Shown here piece by piece: positions 7,038-13,943 of a stretch of DNA of 20,258 nt (positions are counted from its first letter, which is position 1; each line of letters begins with the position of its first letter). A model generated the notes under the pieces. It was not told the origin of the DNA. It saw only the letters and a program-made list of their open reading frames with translations, and did no database searches. Origin of the DNA: Burkholderiaceae bacterium (GTDB lineage Bacteria; Pseudomonadota; Gammaproteobacteria; Burkholderiales; Burkholderiaceae); NCBI GenBank assembly GCA_947457745.1, contig CANGWT010000011.1, forward strand, positions 1-20,258, written 5' to 3'. The translations under genes and the position numbers were made by a program.

Positions 7038-8132
7038 TTATTTTTTAAGATTTGCTAAAAAATCTGTAATCACTTTGTTCTGAAATGCATTTTCATCTTT
7101 TGTAGCTCCAGCGCCTGATAGGTGGCCCATAGGTAGGCGATCATTAATAGCTAGATATTTTGCTCCTGGTATCAATTTAGCCGAAAGTTTGGCATCGGAT
7201 TCTGGATTGAGTAAGTCACCCGTTCCGGCAAGAATGAGAGTTTTAGCTTTGATTGATTTTAAAGCGGCAGAGGTGTCGCCATTGAAGCCTTGAGTTTGAC
7301 CCACATCGTGACGATCATAGGCTCTTGATTGCCAGATCCAATCATTGGCATCCATCCTTTTCCATCCTGCATCCTGCACCTTTTTCAGATACTCAATTTC
7401 AGCTTCAGTCGTTGCGTTCAATTGCTCTTGATATGCTGGAGTTCTGACAATAACGCCGCTGAGCCATCCTGACCATAGCCGCATGCCTTGCTCAACAGGT
7501 TTATCGTATTTACCACCTTGATAGCCTGGATCTGTCATGATGCTTTGGCGTAGCATCTCCAGAACGCCTGTTGTCCATGCATTCGTTTTTGCAAGCGGGA
7601 TGATTGGAACGATTGCCTGCATAGAATTCGGATAAGAGACTGCCCATTGCAGTGCTTGCATGCCTCCCATAGATGCTCCAACTACTGCTACGAGCTTTTT
7701 AATTCCGAAGTGATCGGCTATGAGGCGATATTGGCTATTCACCATATCGCGCATGTTAAATTCTGGAAACTGGATATTGGGTTGCAATTTACTATTGGAT
7801 GGTGAGGTAGTTAAGCCATTTCCAATAGCATCAGTACAAATCACAAAATATTTATCTGTATCCAATGCCTTACCTGGCCCAATAAGGTAATCAATCCGAT
7901 GGTGATTGCCGCCAATTGCAGTGACCATGAGTATGGCGTTGCTCTTATCGGCATTTAAGCTTCCCTGTGTTGTGTAGGAAAGTTCAAAGTCCTTAATAAT
8001 TGAGCCATTTTCAAGGGCAAAATTACCCTCTGCATATAGTTGATGGGTGGGTTCAGTAGGTTTGTGGGCGACTGCGTTACCAGTAATTAATGTTGCAGCT
8101 AGTAGCAGTCCGTTCATAATGATGCGGTGCAT
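7038..8132 (-). CDS. Exported alpha/beta hydrolase, homoserine O-acetyltransferase-like
   Basis: A 364-residue alpha/beta-hydrolase-fold protein of the MetX-like group. The nucleophile elbow GASMGG carries Ser154, with Asp306 in GTGD and His337 in MGHLSG completing the catalytic triad. The segments ILMVTAIGGNHH and CTDAIGNGL mirror the oxyanion and substrate region of MetX-type enzymes. Unlike metabolic MetX it has a signal peptide (cleavage probably after AVA, about residue 22), so it acts in the periplasm or outside the cell. This argues against a role in methionine synthesis and for an esterase, acylase or similar role. The ATG at 8132 has GAGGAG about 7 bases upstream, which supports the first methionine over Met6. 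Transcribed divergently from the Smr-domain gene with a 45-bp gap. Confidence 0.88.
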   Translation of the reverse strand: MHRIIMNGLLLAATLITGNAVAHKPTEPTHQLYAEGNFALENGSIIKDFELSYTTQGSLNADKSNAILMVTAIGGNHHRIDYLIGPGKALDTDKYFVICTDAIGNGLTTSPSNSKLQPNIQFPEFNMRDMVNSQYRLIADHFGIKKLVAVVGASMGGMQALQWAVSYPNSMQAIVPIIPLAKTNAWTTGVLEMLRQSIMTDPGYQGGKYDKPVEQGMRLWSGWLSGVIVRTPAYQEQLNATTEAEIEYLKKVQDAGWKRMDANDWIWQSRAYDRHDVGQTQGFNGDTSAALKSIKAKTLILAGTGDLLNPESDAKLSAKLIPGAKYLAINDRLPMGHLSGAGATKDENAFQNKVITDFLANLKK

Positions 8133-8177
8133 TATTGTCTCCTCTTTATTGTCTGATGTTTATAACAGGAATTTTGC

Positions 8178-8618
8178 TTGACTCACTCATTCGAATGTCC
8201 AGAGTGTGGCAATCCCCGAGGAATGCTCGGGGAATGTCGCCAATGCGGAAGTGAGGAACTTCCTCTTCCGCATAGTGACACGATGGTATTGAATTTGAAG
8301 TTTGATAGTCCAAGCGCTGAGGAGGCTTTGGATCGATTGACTATTGGACTGCGTCGAGCTTCGGAAGTGGGCATCAAGGTAATCATCTTGATACATGGCT
8401 ATGGAGCTAGTGGCGAGGGTGGCAAAATTAAATGGGCTGTACATGACGCTCTGGAGAATAACTATTTTTCTGACCGTGTTGATGAGTACCACTTCGGCGA
8501 ACAAACCGCATTTGGTAGTGAGGCCTATCATGCACTTTTGAGAAGAAGACCTGGATTAAAGGTATATCTCAAACATTTTAAAGAAGGAAACGCAGGGATG
8601 ACGGTATTAATACTGTGA
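8178..8618 (+). CDS. Zinc-ribbon Smr-domain protein
   Basis: A 146-residue protein with two parts. Cys7, Cys10, Cys20 and Cys23 form a CxxC-x9-CxxC zinc ribbon. Residues about 36-146 look like a stand-alone Smr domain, the fold of the MutS2 C-terminus linked to nucleic-acid nicking and ribosome rescue. The motif HGYGASGEGG (73-82) and the closing segment GNAGMTVLIL fit, but the usual LDLHG signature reads LNLKF (38-42), so the Asp and His linked to nuclease activity are absent. The start is TTG at 8178, with AGGA 7 bases upstream; the next ATG would destroy the zinc ribbon. A TATAAC -10-like box lies just upstream at 8161. It may bind rather than cut RNA or DNA. Confidence 0.75.
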   Translation: MTHSFECPECGNPRGMLGECRQCGSEELPLPHSDTMVLNLKFDSPSAEEALDRLTIGLRRASEVGIKVIILIHGYGASGEGGKIKWAVHDALENNYFSDRVDEYHFGEQTAFGSEAYHALLRRRPGLKVYLKHFKEGNAGMTVLIL

Positions 8619-8642
8619 CATTCGGGCTCAATTGCTTAGAAT
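8615..8642 (+). promoter_or_regulatory. Candidate promoter giving a leaderless transcript
   Basis: GTGACA (8615-8620), a 16-bp spacer and TAGAAT (8637-8642); each hexamer matches 5 of 6 consensus bases. The predicted transcription start falls at or next to the ATG at 8649, and there is no Shine-Dalgarno, so the mRNA may be leaderless. The -35 overlaps the end of the Smr gene. Confidence 0.5.
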
Positions 8643-8648
8643 AGAAGC

Positions 8649-8984
8649 ATGACTACTAAAAAATCCGCAAGCACGCAGAAACAAGCTCAGATCCATTCAG
8701 AAGATTTGATGAGTGACTTTAAGGCACTTATGGCTGATGCTGAGGATCTCATTAAGGCAACCGCAAGCCATGAGGATGGGCCGCTCGGGGCAATTCGCTT
8801 AAAGGCCTTGGATACTCTAAATAATGCAAAAGACACGCTTTCTTCTGTTGAAGGAACTTTGACTGACAAGGCTAAAGTTGTTGCTGAAGGCGCTGACGAG
8901 TTTGTGCATCGCAATCCTTGGGAGGCGGTAGGTGTTGCTGCTGGTCTTGGGCTCTTAATCGGTCTCTTCATTCGTCGTCGCTAG
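8649..8984 (+). CDS. DUF883 family membrane-anchored protein (YqjD/ElaB-like)
   Basis: A 111-residue protein with a long charged, helical N-terminal part rich in Ala, Asp, Glu and Lys (about 1-85), then the family hallmark HRNPWEAVGVAAGLGLLIG and the terminal FIRRR. The C-terminal hydrophobic helix anchors it in the inner membrane. E. coli relatives (YqjD, ElaB, YgaM) are stationary-phase proteins that associate with ribosomes and the membrane. It begins the conserved trio with the YqjE-like and YqjK-like genes, the latter two overlapping or nearly so. The start lacks a Shine-Dalgarno but has a -10-like TAGAAT ending 6 bases upstream. Confidence 0.9.
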   Translation: MTTKKSASTQKQAQIHSEDLMSDFKALMADAEDLIKATASHEDGPLGAIRLKALDTLNNAKDTLSSVEGTLTDKAKVVAEGADEFVHRNPWEAVGVAAGLGLLIGLFIRRR

Positions 8985-8990
8985 GTGCTC

Positions 8991-9362
8991 ATGTCGCAAG
9001 AAAACCTTTTGTCCTCCCTGAAGCATCTTGTCTCTACTGGTTTATCTATTGCGCAGACACGCTTAGAGCTCATCTCCACCGATGTACAGATTGCGCGCAG
9101 TAAGTTTCTCGGTCTTCTCATCATGCTGATATTCACACTATTCTTTCTATTTTTTGGACTGGTGATGCTGGCTTTGTTAATCGTGATTTATAGCTGGGAG
9201 ACTGATCGTATCCTGGCGCTGAGCTTGCTAACAAGTGGTTTCTTAGCCGTTGGCATCATTTTGGCGCTGGTAGTCTTGCGCTCACTTAAAACAATGCCTA
9301 GACTTTTTGAAGCAACTATTGCGGAGTTGGCTAAGGATCGCCAGGAGCTCTCCAAGAGATGA
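8991..9362 (+). CDS. YqjE-like (phage holin superfamily) membrane protein
   Basis: A 123-residue inner-membrane protein. An amphipathic N-terminal helix (SSLKHLVSTGLSIAQTRLELIS) is followed by two strongly hydrophobic segments at about 39-66 and 75-97 and a charged C-terminus. This matches the Phage_holin_3_6/YqjE family, which in proteobacteria is a housekeeping neighbour of DUF883 genes and no sign of prophage. The frame also opens with GTG at 8985 right after the previous stop, but the ATG at 8991 gives the usual MSQE-type start and I chose it. Its last four bases overlap the next gene (ATGA). Confidence 0.88.
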   Translation: MSQENLLSSLKHLVSTGLSIAQTRLELISTDVQIARSKFLGLLIMLIFTLFFLFFGLVMLALLIVIYSWETDRILALSLLTSGFLAVGIILALVVLRSLKTMPRLFEATIAELAKDRQELSKR

Positions 9363-9640
9363 GTCAAAAGCTGGTGGAGCTTCAGGCAAGACAGATGGAG
9401 CTACAAGAGCGAGCAGCTAAAGAGCGTGTTGAGTTTTCCCTTTATTTTGAGCCGATTGAAAAGCCACTATCTTGGGCTGATAAAGGCATAGATGCTTTTA
9501 ATTTTGTGAAGGGCACTCCGATTCTGTGGACCAGCGCTTTTGCGTTATTGGCCCACTATCAGCCTAAGTTAGCCAGAAAAGTTCTTGCTGTAGGTTGGGG
9601 TGCTGTCAAGCTTCTCAAAGGTGCCAAGAGCCTTCTGTAA
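9359..9640 (+). CDS. YqjK-like small protein
   Basis: A 93-residue basic protein completing the DUF883/YqjE/YqjK arrangement. The N-terminal 25 residues are a charged helix with LQARQMELQERAA. The remainder has a moderately hydrophobic stretch (TPILWTSAFALLAHY) and a basic, amphipathic C-terminus. Similarity to YqjK is by size, position and composition; I see no catalytic motif. It overlaps the YqjE-like gene by 4 bases in an ATGA, implying coupled translation. It converges on apt with an 8-bp gap and no visible terminator. Confidence 0.78.
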   Translation: MSQKLVELQARQMELQERAAKERVEFSLYFEPIEKPLSWADKGIDAFNFVKGTPILWTSAFALLAHYQPKLARKVLAVGWGAVKLLKGAKSLL

Positions 9641-9648
9641 GACTCACT

Positions 9649-10167
9649 CTAGGCAATTAAGACTGACTTATTGGTGATTCCGTTCTGGGTCAGGACTTCT
9701 CCGCCATTTAATCCATCGATTTCTAGCAAGGTGATGGCCCCAGCAACTTCAAATCCAGCTTTTTTGAGTAATTTACTGGCTGCAATGATGGTTCCGCCGG
9801 TAGCCAGCACATCATCCACAATCAAAACACGCGAACCAGCAGGCAAAGTAGATTGCGCAATTTCAAGGGAGTCAGAACCGTATTCCAGGCCATAAGATTC
9901 TCGATGGCTCGCCAAGGGTAGCTTATTCGGTTTTCGGGCTAAAGCAAGGCCTTTATGGGTCTGATAGGCGATGGCTGTGCCAAAGATAAAGCCACGTGAT
10001 TCAATACCTAAAATATGGCTGTAATCAAAATGCTGTGTAAGTGCTTCTAGCTGAAGCGTAGCCTCTTTAAATGCACCCGGATTGGCTAATAAAGGAGAGA
10101 TATCCCTAAAGAGGATTCCTGGCTTAGGAAAGTCGGGGACTCCGGGTAGATAATCTAATAAATTCAT
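9649..10167 (-). CDS. apt: Adenine phosphoribosyltransferase
   Basis: A 172-residue type I phosphoribosyltransferase that makes AMP from adenine and PRPP, the adenine salvage step in the cytosol. The PRPP-binding motif VLIVDDVLATGGT is at about residues 114-126. The N-terminal PDFPKPGILFRD and the segments ESRGF and RKPNKLP match known adenine phosphoribosyltransferases. The frame is open to a GTG at 10188, adding seven residues. I prefer the ATG at 10167 because E. coli Apt aligns from about here, although neither start has a good Shine-Dalgarno. It diverges from a nucleosidase gene that would release adenine, with only 11 bp between the two start codons. Confidence 0.95.
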   Translation of the reverse strand: MNLLDYLPGVPDFPKPGILFRDISPLLANPGAFKEATLQLEALTQHFDYSHILGIESRGFIFGTAIAYQTHKGLALARKPNKLPLASHRESYGLEYGSDSLEIAQSTLPAGSRVLIVDDVLATGGTIIAASKLLKKAGFEVAGAITLLEIDGLNGGEVLTQNGITNKSVLIA

Positions 10168-10178
10168 TATTGGCTGAC

Positions 10179-10742
10179 ATGAAAACACAATTACTCATTA
10201 TTACCGCATTAGAGTCCGAGCTTGATAAAAGCACCTTGCCCGCGGGTATCAATATTGTGTATTCAGGGGTTGGGAAAATCAATGCAACCGCTGCAAGTAT
10301 TCAGGCCATCCATCAATATCAGCCTCAGCGGATAGTGAACTTTGGTACCGTCGGAAAAATTAACTCTGCTCTACAAGGCTTATTAGAAATCGGCAAAGTA
10401 ATACAGCGCGACATGATGACAGTCCCTCTGGCGCCTCGAGGGCAAACCCCTTTTTGCCCTAAACCGTCCCATTACCTTTCTCTCGGTGGTAAGCATACTT
10501 GCGGCACTGGCGACAGCTTTGTGACAGCGCATGATCCCTGGTTAATATCGCAAGGCATTGATGTTGTAGACATGGAGTTATTTGCGATTGCCAATATTGC
10601 TTATCAATTTAACATCCCATGGCAATCATTTAAATACGTGACTGATGATGCCAACGCTGACTCTGGAAATGAATGGACTCACCGCGTCAATCACGGTCAA
10701 GAACTGTATTTAGATAAGCTTAAAGAGCTAATGCGTGCTTAA
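10179..10742 (+). CDS. MTA/SAH nucleosidase-like protein (PNP/UDP phosphorylase family)
   Basis: A 187-residue nucleosidase-family protein, presumably hydrolysing 5'-methylthioadenosine, S-adenosylhomocysteine or a related nucleoside to adenine and a sugar. From a memory alignment with E. coli MtnN, Glu14 (ALESE), Glu133 in VDMELFA and Asp156 in VTDD take the positions of catalytic Glu12, Glu174 and Asp197. GVGKINA and GTGDSFV also match. It is some 40 residues shorter than usual, mainly in the middle, so specificity may differ. The frame opens with TTG at 10170, but ATG at 10179 is the natural start. The adjacent divergent apt would recycle the released adenine, which supports the call. Confidence 0.8.
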   Translation: MKTQLLIITALESELDKSTLPAGINIVYSGVGKINATAASIQAIHQYQPQRIVNFGTVGKINSALQGLLEIGKVIQRDMMTVPLAPRGQTPFCPKPSHYLSLGGKHTCGTGDSFVTAHDPWLISQGIDVVDMELFAIANIAYQFNIPWQSFKYVTDDANADSGNEWTHRVNHGQELYLDKLKELMRA

Positions 10743-10751
10743 AATGCACCT

Positions 10752-10764
10752 TAAGATAATCTTA
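10752..10764. promoter_or_regulatory. Palindrome overlapping a -10 box upstream of fadD
   Basis: TAAGATAATCTTA is a perfect 13-bp palindrome (6+1+6). It overlaps a TATAAC -10-like element (10763-10768) whose predicted start is about 5 bases before the fadD ATG. It could be an operator for the ligase gene. It does not match the E. coli FadR site as I recall it. Confidence 0.4.
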
Positions 10765-10779
10765 TAACTTGTCACGTAG

Positions 10780-12447
10780 ATGAACTCTCAAAAACCTTGG
10801 CTGAAAAACTACCTTGAGGGCGTTCCTCATGAGATCGATTTAGCGGGCTATTCATCAATCGCTGACTTAATAGAGGACTCTTTTAGCAATTATTCCAATC
10901 GGATAGCAATCGAATCGATGGGGCACACCATCAGCTATCGTGAACTCGATATTCTGTCTAAAGATTTTGCTGCATATTTACAAACTTTAGGTCTTGAAGC
11001 GGGATCACGTATCGCGATCATGTTCCCAAATGTTCCGCAATACTTGATTGCAATGCTAGGGGCTCTACGCGCAGGCTTTGTCGTAGTCAATATTAATCCG
11101 CTCTATACCGCTCGTGAACTAGAGCAGCAACTCCAAGATAGCGGCGCATCAATCTTGGTAATGCTAGAAAACTTTGCTCATGTCTATCAGGAGATTGCCA
11201 ATCAAGAGCTTGTAAAGAAAGTGATTGTGAGTAGCATAGGAGAGACTCTGGGTCCGAAGGGCGTCATTATCAATTTGATTGCGCGCCATATTAAAAAACT
11301 AATTCCGCATTGGAGCTTTCCTTGTGTCAAATTAAATCAAGCTCTCAAAATTGGCTCTGGCCATGGCTTTGCTAAACCAAACCTAAGGCAGGACGATATT
11401 GCTTTTTTGCAATACACAGGCGGTACTACGGGGGTTTCTAAAGGTGCAGTTTTATTACACCGCAATATATTAGCTAATATCATCCAAATCGAATCTTGGC
11501 TTGAGCCCGCCTTAAAGAATCGCCAGCAGCAGTTAGTTTTTTTATGTGCGCTACCCATGACTCATATCTTTGCGCTGACTGCCTGCGGTCTACTTGGAAT
11601 GCGTAAGGGTGCCAAATTATTATTAGTTGCCAACCCCCGTGATATCACTGGCTTTATTAAGTTGTTGATGAAGCATCCTGATATCAATATTTTTCCAGGC
11701 GTCAATACGCTTTTTCATGCGCTGATACATCGCCCTGAATTTAGCCAAGTCAAATTACCCCACCTCTTAGTCACCATCGGTGGTGGTATGGCAGTTCAAA
11801 AGAAGACGGCTGAACTTTGGCAAAAAATGATGGGGGTACCGATTGCTCAAGGATATGGGCTATCGGAAACTTCACCAGTGGTGTGCGTCAATACACCATT
11901 CGTAAAAGAATTTACCGGATCAATTGGTATGCCAGTGCCCAGTACAGATATATTGATACTAGATGAGGGTGGAATAGAAGTTCCATTTGGCGCGCCCGGA
12001 GAGATTTGTATCAAGGGCCCGCAGGTGATGGCGGGTTACTGGGGTAGGCCCGAAGAGACAGAGAAATCTATTACGCCAGAGGGATATTTTAAGACTGGCG
12101 ATATCGGCATCATGAGCCCCGATGGCTTTGTGCGAATTGTCGATCGTAAAAAAGACATGATCGTTGTTGCTGGCTATAAAGTATTCCCTAACGAAATCGA
12201 GGAAGTGATTTCTCAAATGCCTGGCGTAAGAGAATGTGCCGTGATTGGATTGTCACACCGTAAGCTTGGTGAGATCGTCAAGGCCTATATCGTCAAGGAT
12301 AAGCCTGAGCTAACTGAGGCTCAAGTTATTCAGTATTGCAAAGAGCAAATGACAAGTTACAAACGCCCCAGAAAGATTTCTTTTATTGATGAAATGCCCA
12401 AGTCTAATGTTGGCAAAATCTTACGCCGTCATCTGCGCGACTTATAA
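10780..12447 (+). CDS. fadD: Long-chain fatty acid-CoA ligase
   Basis: A 555-residue AMP-forming long-chain acyl-CoA synthetase that activates fatty acids on the inner face of the membrane for beta-oxidation or lipid synthesis. It aligns closely by eye with E. coli FadD (561 residues): the start PWLKNYLEGVP, NINPLYTARELE, the core motif YTGGTTGVSKGA (212-223), GYGLSETSP, GYFKTGDIGIM, VDRKKDMIVVAGYKV, and catalytic Lys546 in KSNVGKILRR. Everything needed for activity is present. No Shine-Dalgarno precedes the ATG; a -10-like TATAAC and a palindrome lie 12-28 bases upstream, so the transcript may have a very short leader. It ends 4 bp before a convergent gene. Confidence 0.95.
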   Translation: MNSQKPWLKNYLEGVPHEIDLAGYSSIADLIEDSFSNYSNRIAIESMGHTISYRELDILSKDFAAYLQTLGLEAGSRIAIMFPNVPQYLIAMLGALRAGFVVVNINPLYTARELEQQLQDSGASILVMLENFAHVYQEIANQELVKKVIVSSIGETLGPKGVIINLIARHIKKLIPHWSFPCVKLNQALKIGSGHGFAKPNLRQDDIAFLQYTGGTTGVSKGAVLLHRNILANIIQIESWLEPALKNRQQQLVFLCALPMTHIFALTACGLLGMRKGAKLLLVANPRDITGFIKLLMKHPDINIFPGVNTLFHALIHRPEFSQVKLPHLLVTIGGGMAVQKKTAELWQKMMGVPIAQGYGLSETSPVVCVNTPFVKEFTGSIGMPVPSTDILILDEGGIEVPFGAPGEICIKGPQVMAGYWGRPEETEKSITPEGYFKTGDIGIMSPDGFVRIVDRKKDMIVVAGYKVFPNEIEEVISQMPGVRECAVIGLSHRKLGEIVKAYIVKDKPELTEAQVIQYCKEQMTSYKRPRKISFIDEMPKSNVGKILRRHLRDL

Positions 12448-12451
12448 ATCA

Positions 12452-13360
12452 TTACAGGCCACCACCAAAGCGGTATTGCCAAGAAATCCCATATAAGTCA
12501 TAGCTATTATTGGTTCTCGAGTATGCACCCGTGCTCCCCGACAGTCGAATCGAGTTATGTTTATTTACTGGGTAGGACATTGTTGTACCAAACCGCCAAT
12601 TCTCTTGACTGCCATTAATCGGATTGCCATTGACATAAGATTGCCCACCAATAAAGTAGGTGGCATCTACTGAGACCCAGGCGGTATTTTGAAAGTAATA
12701 AATCCCATGTGTCTGTGTTGAGTAAACCGGGTTTTGAGATAGCGAGTTACCACCCATAAAGTTGGTATTGCTGGTATAAAAAATACCAGCACCGGCAAGC
12801 TCAAATCTCCAGGGGCCAAGCGCCTTAGATACGCCTAGACCTGGCTGGATAAACCATCGATTTGCACCCACATTAATGAGCTGATTGTCGTCGTACTTGC
12901 CCCATGGCACTGATGCCGCAAGACTGACCCCAACAATCAGATCTTGCTGGTAACTTTTAAACTGATCTAGCGCTAATGCTGGAGCGCCATAGAGATTAAC
13001 TGCTGCCTTGATGAGTGGATCTGATAATCCCTCAGTACTGGCATTGACTGTTTGCCCACCAATGGTGCTAGACCCAGTTAGTTGACCATAAGGAAGAACT
13101 AGGGTGAGCTTGCCGGATTGACCAGCTGCATCAAAGATATGGGTGAGACCCATGACTTCACTAGTTAGCGTGTAATTGCCAGCCTTTGCTTGTGCAACCC
13201 CAGTGCTGACGAAGTTAATTCCAACTGGCGCATTGGAATAGGTGCGTGCCTCGATTTCTTGGGCATGAGATTGAGTAGGCAGTAGAGTGCCTGAAATAAA
13301 GAATAGCCAAATACCTATTACAAAAGCCCGACCTTGAGGTTTGGAGGGTGACTTAATCAT
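12452..13360 (-). CDS. Outer-membrane beta-barrel protein, phenol MetA-pathway/transporter family
   Basis: A 302-residue exported protein. It has a signal peptide (basic start, hydrophobic core at about 12-28, likely cleavage after SHA near residue 33). The mature start EARTYSNAPVGINFV and the alternating aromatic/polar strands throughout are typical of the 'putative MetA-pathway of phenol degradation' family of outer-membrane barrels. Family members are thought to move hydrophobic substrates across the outer membrane, but the true cargo is rarely known. The C-terminus WQYRFGGGL places the usual terminal aromatic four residues in, slightly unlike classical barrels. It is last in a run with a four-helix membrane protein and trhP, and converges on fadD, a possible functional neighbour for hydrophobic acids. 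Confidence 0.82.
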   Translation of the reverse strand: MIKSPSKPQGRAFVIGIWLFFISGTLLPTQSHAQEIEARTYSNAPVGINFVSTGVAQAKAGNYTLTSEVMGLTHIFDAAGQSGKLTLVLPYGQLTGSSTIGGQTVNASTEGLSDPLIKAAVNLYGAPALALDQFKSYQQDLIVGVSLAASVPWGKYDDNQLINVGANRWFIQPGLGVSKALGPWRFELAGAGIFYTSNTNFMGGNSLSQNPVYSTQTHGIYYFQNTAWVSVDATYFIGGQSYVNGNPINGSQENWRFGTTMSYPVNKHNSIRLSGSTGAYSRTNNSYDLYGISWQYRFGGGL

Positions 13361-13384
13361 CCTAGCTACATCACTCCAGTTTGA

Positions 13385-13921
13385 TTAGTTTGGTTTTGAT
13401 TTGTCGCCAAACAAAATCTTCAGGGTAGCGTTGCTGCCAAGCATGATGGTCATCCCCGATATGAGTAAATAAGGCCACACAATTAACCAGTACACAATTG
13501 ACATGGCTACTACACGTAAAGGATTAGATTGGCCAAATTCAGTCATGGATATCAAAAACTCTTTTCCATGAATTAATCCATGAACTCCGGCCTCTAAATA
13601 ATTTAAGCCCAAAACAACCAGAAGGTAAACAAGAGACTCTAAAAGTAGCGAGCTCACGATGCCATGCTGTTTATTAACTTTAATTGGATATGCGGCCTGA
13701 GCGAGCAGCATGAATTTGGCGCAGATTGCTGCTTTAAACAAAGCAAAGCCAAAGATTGATAAAGGTATCGGCCTCTCATCTAGTGAGGTTGCTGCTAAAA
13801 AGGCAAGAGCGCAAAACCAGGATCCAAAGTAAATGGTTAACTGCAACGCTTTGATAAACTCTTCTTTAGCTTTTTCTTTAAAGCTATGCACAGGATTTAA
13901 ATTAGGCGACGTCGCGCTCAT
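13385..13921 (-). CDS. Four-helix inner-membrane protein, function unknown
   Basis: A 178-residue protein that I do not recognise. It has four likely transmembrane segments at about residues 27-46, 54-77, 88-109 and 138-162, with a charged cytoplasmic N-terminus and a short basic C-terminal tail. There are no catalytic motifs and no conserved cysteines beyond two in helices (Cys37, Cys67). It lies 22 bp downstream of trhP and 24 bp upstream of the outer-membrane barrel gene, so the three may be cotranscribed. An inner/outer membrane pair would be natural for transport, but this is only suggested by position. Confidence 0.8.
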   Translation of the reverse strand: MSATSPNLNPVHSFKEKAKEEFIKALQLTIYFGSWFCALAFLAATSLDERPIPLSIFGFALFKAAICAKFMLLAQAAYPIKVNKQHGIVSSLLLESLVYLLVVLGLNYLEAGVHGLIHGKEFLISMTEFGQSNPLRVVAMSIVYWLIVWPYLLISGMTIMLGSNATLKILFGDKSKPN

Positions 13922-13943
13922 ACAAACTTTCTGAAGTGTTCAA

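Noticed and set aside
8991..9362. Holin-family protein as a sign of prophage
   Set aside because: It sits in the common DUF883/YqjE/YqjK chromosomal trio, and no lysis, structural or integrase genes are near.
10170..10178. TTG start for the nucleosidase-like gene
   Set aside because: The ATG at 10179 gives the normal family N-terminus; the three extra codons add nothing and there is no Shine-Dalgarno for the TTG.
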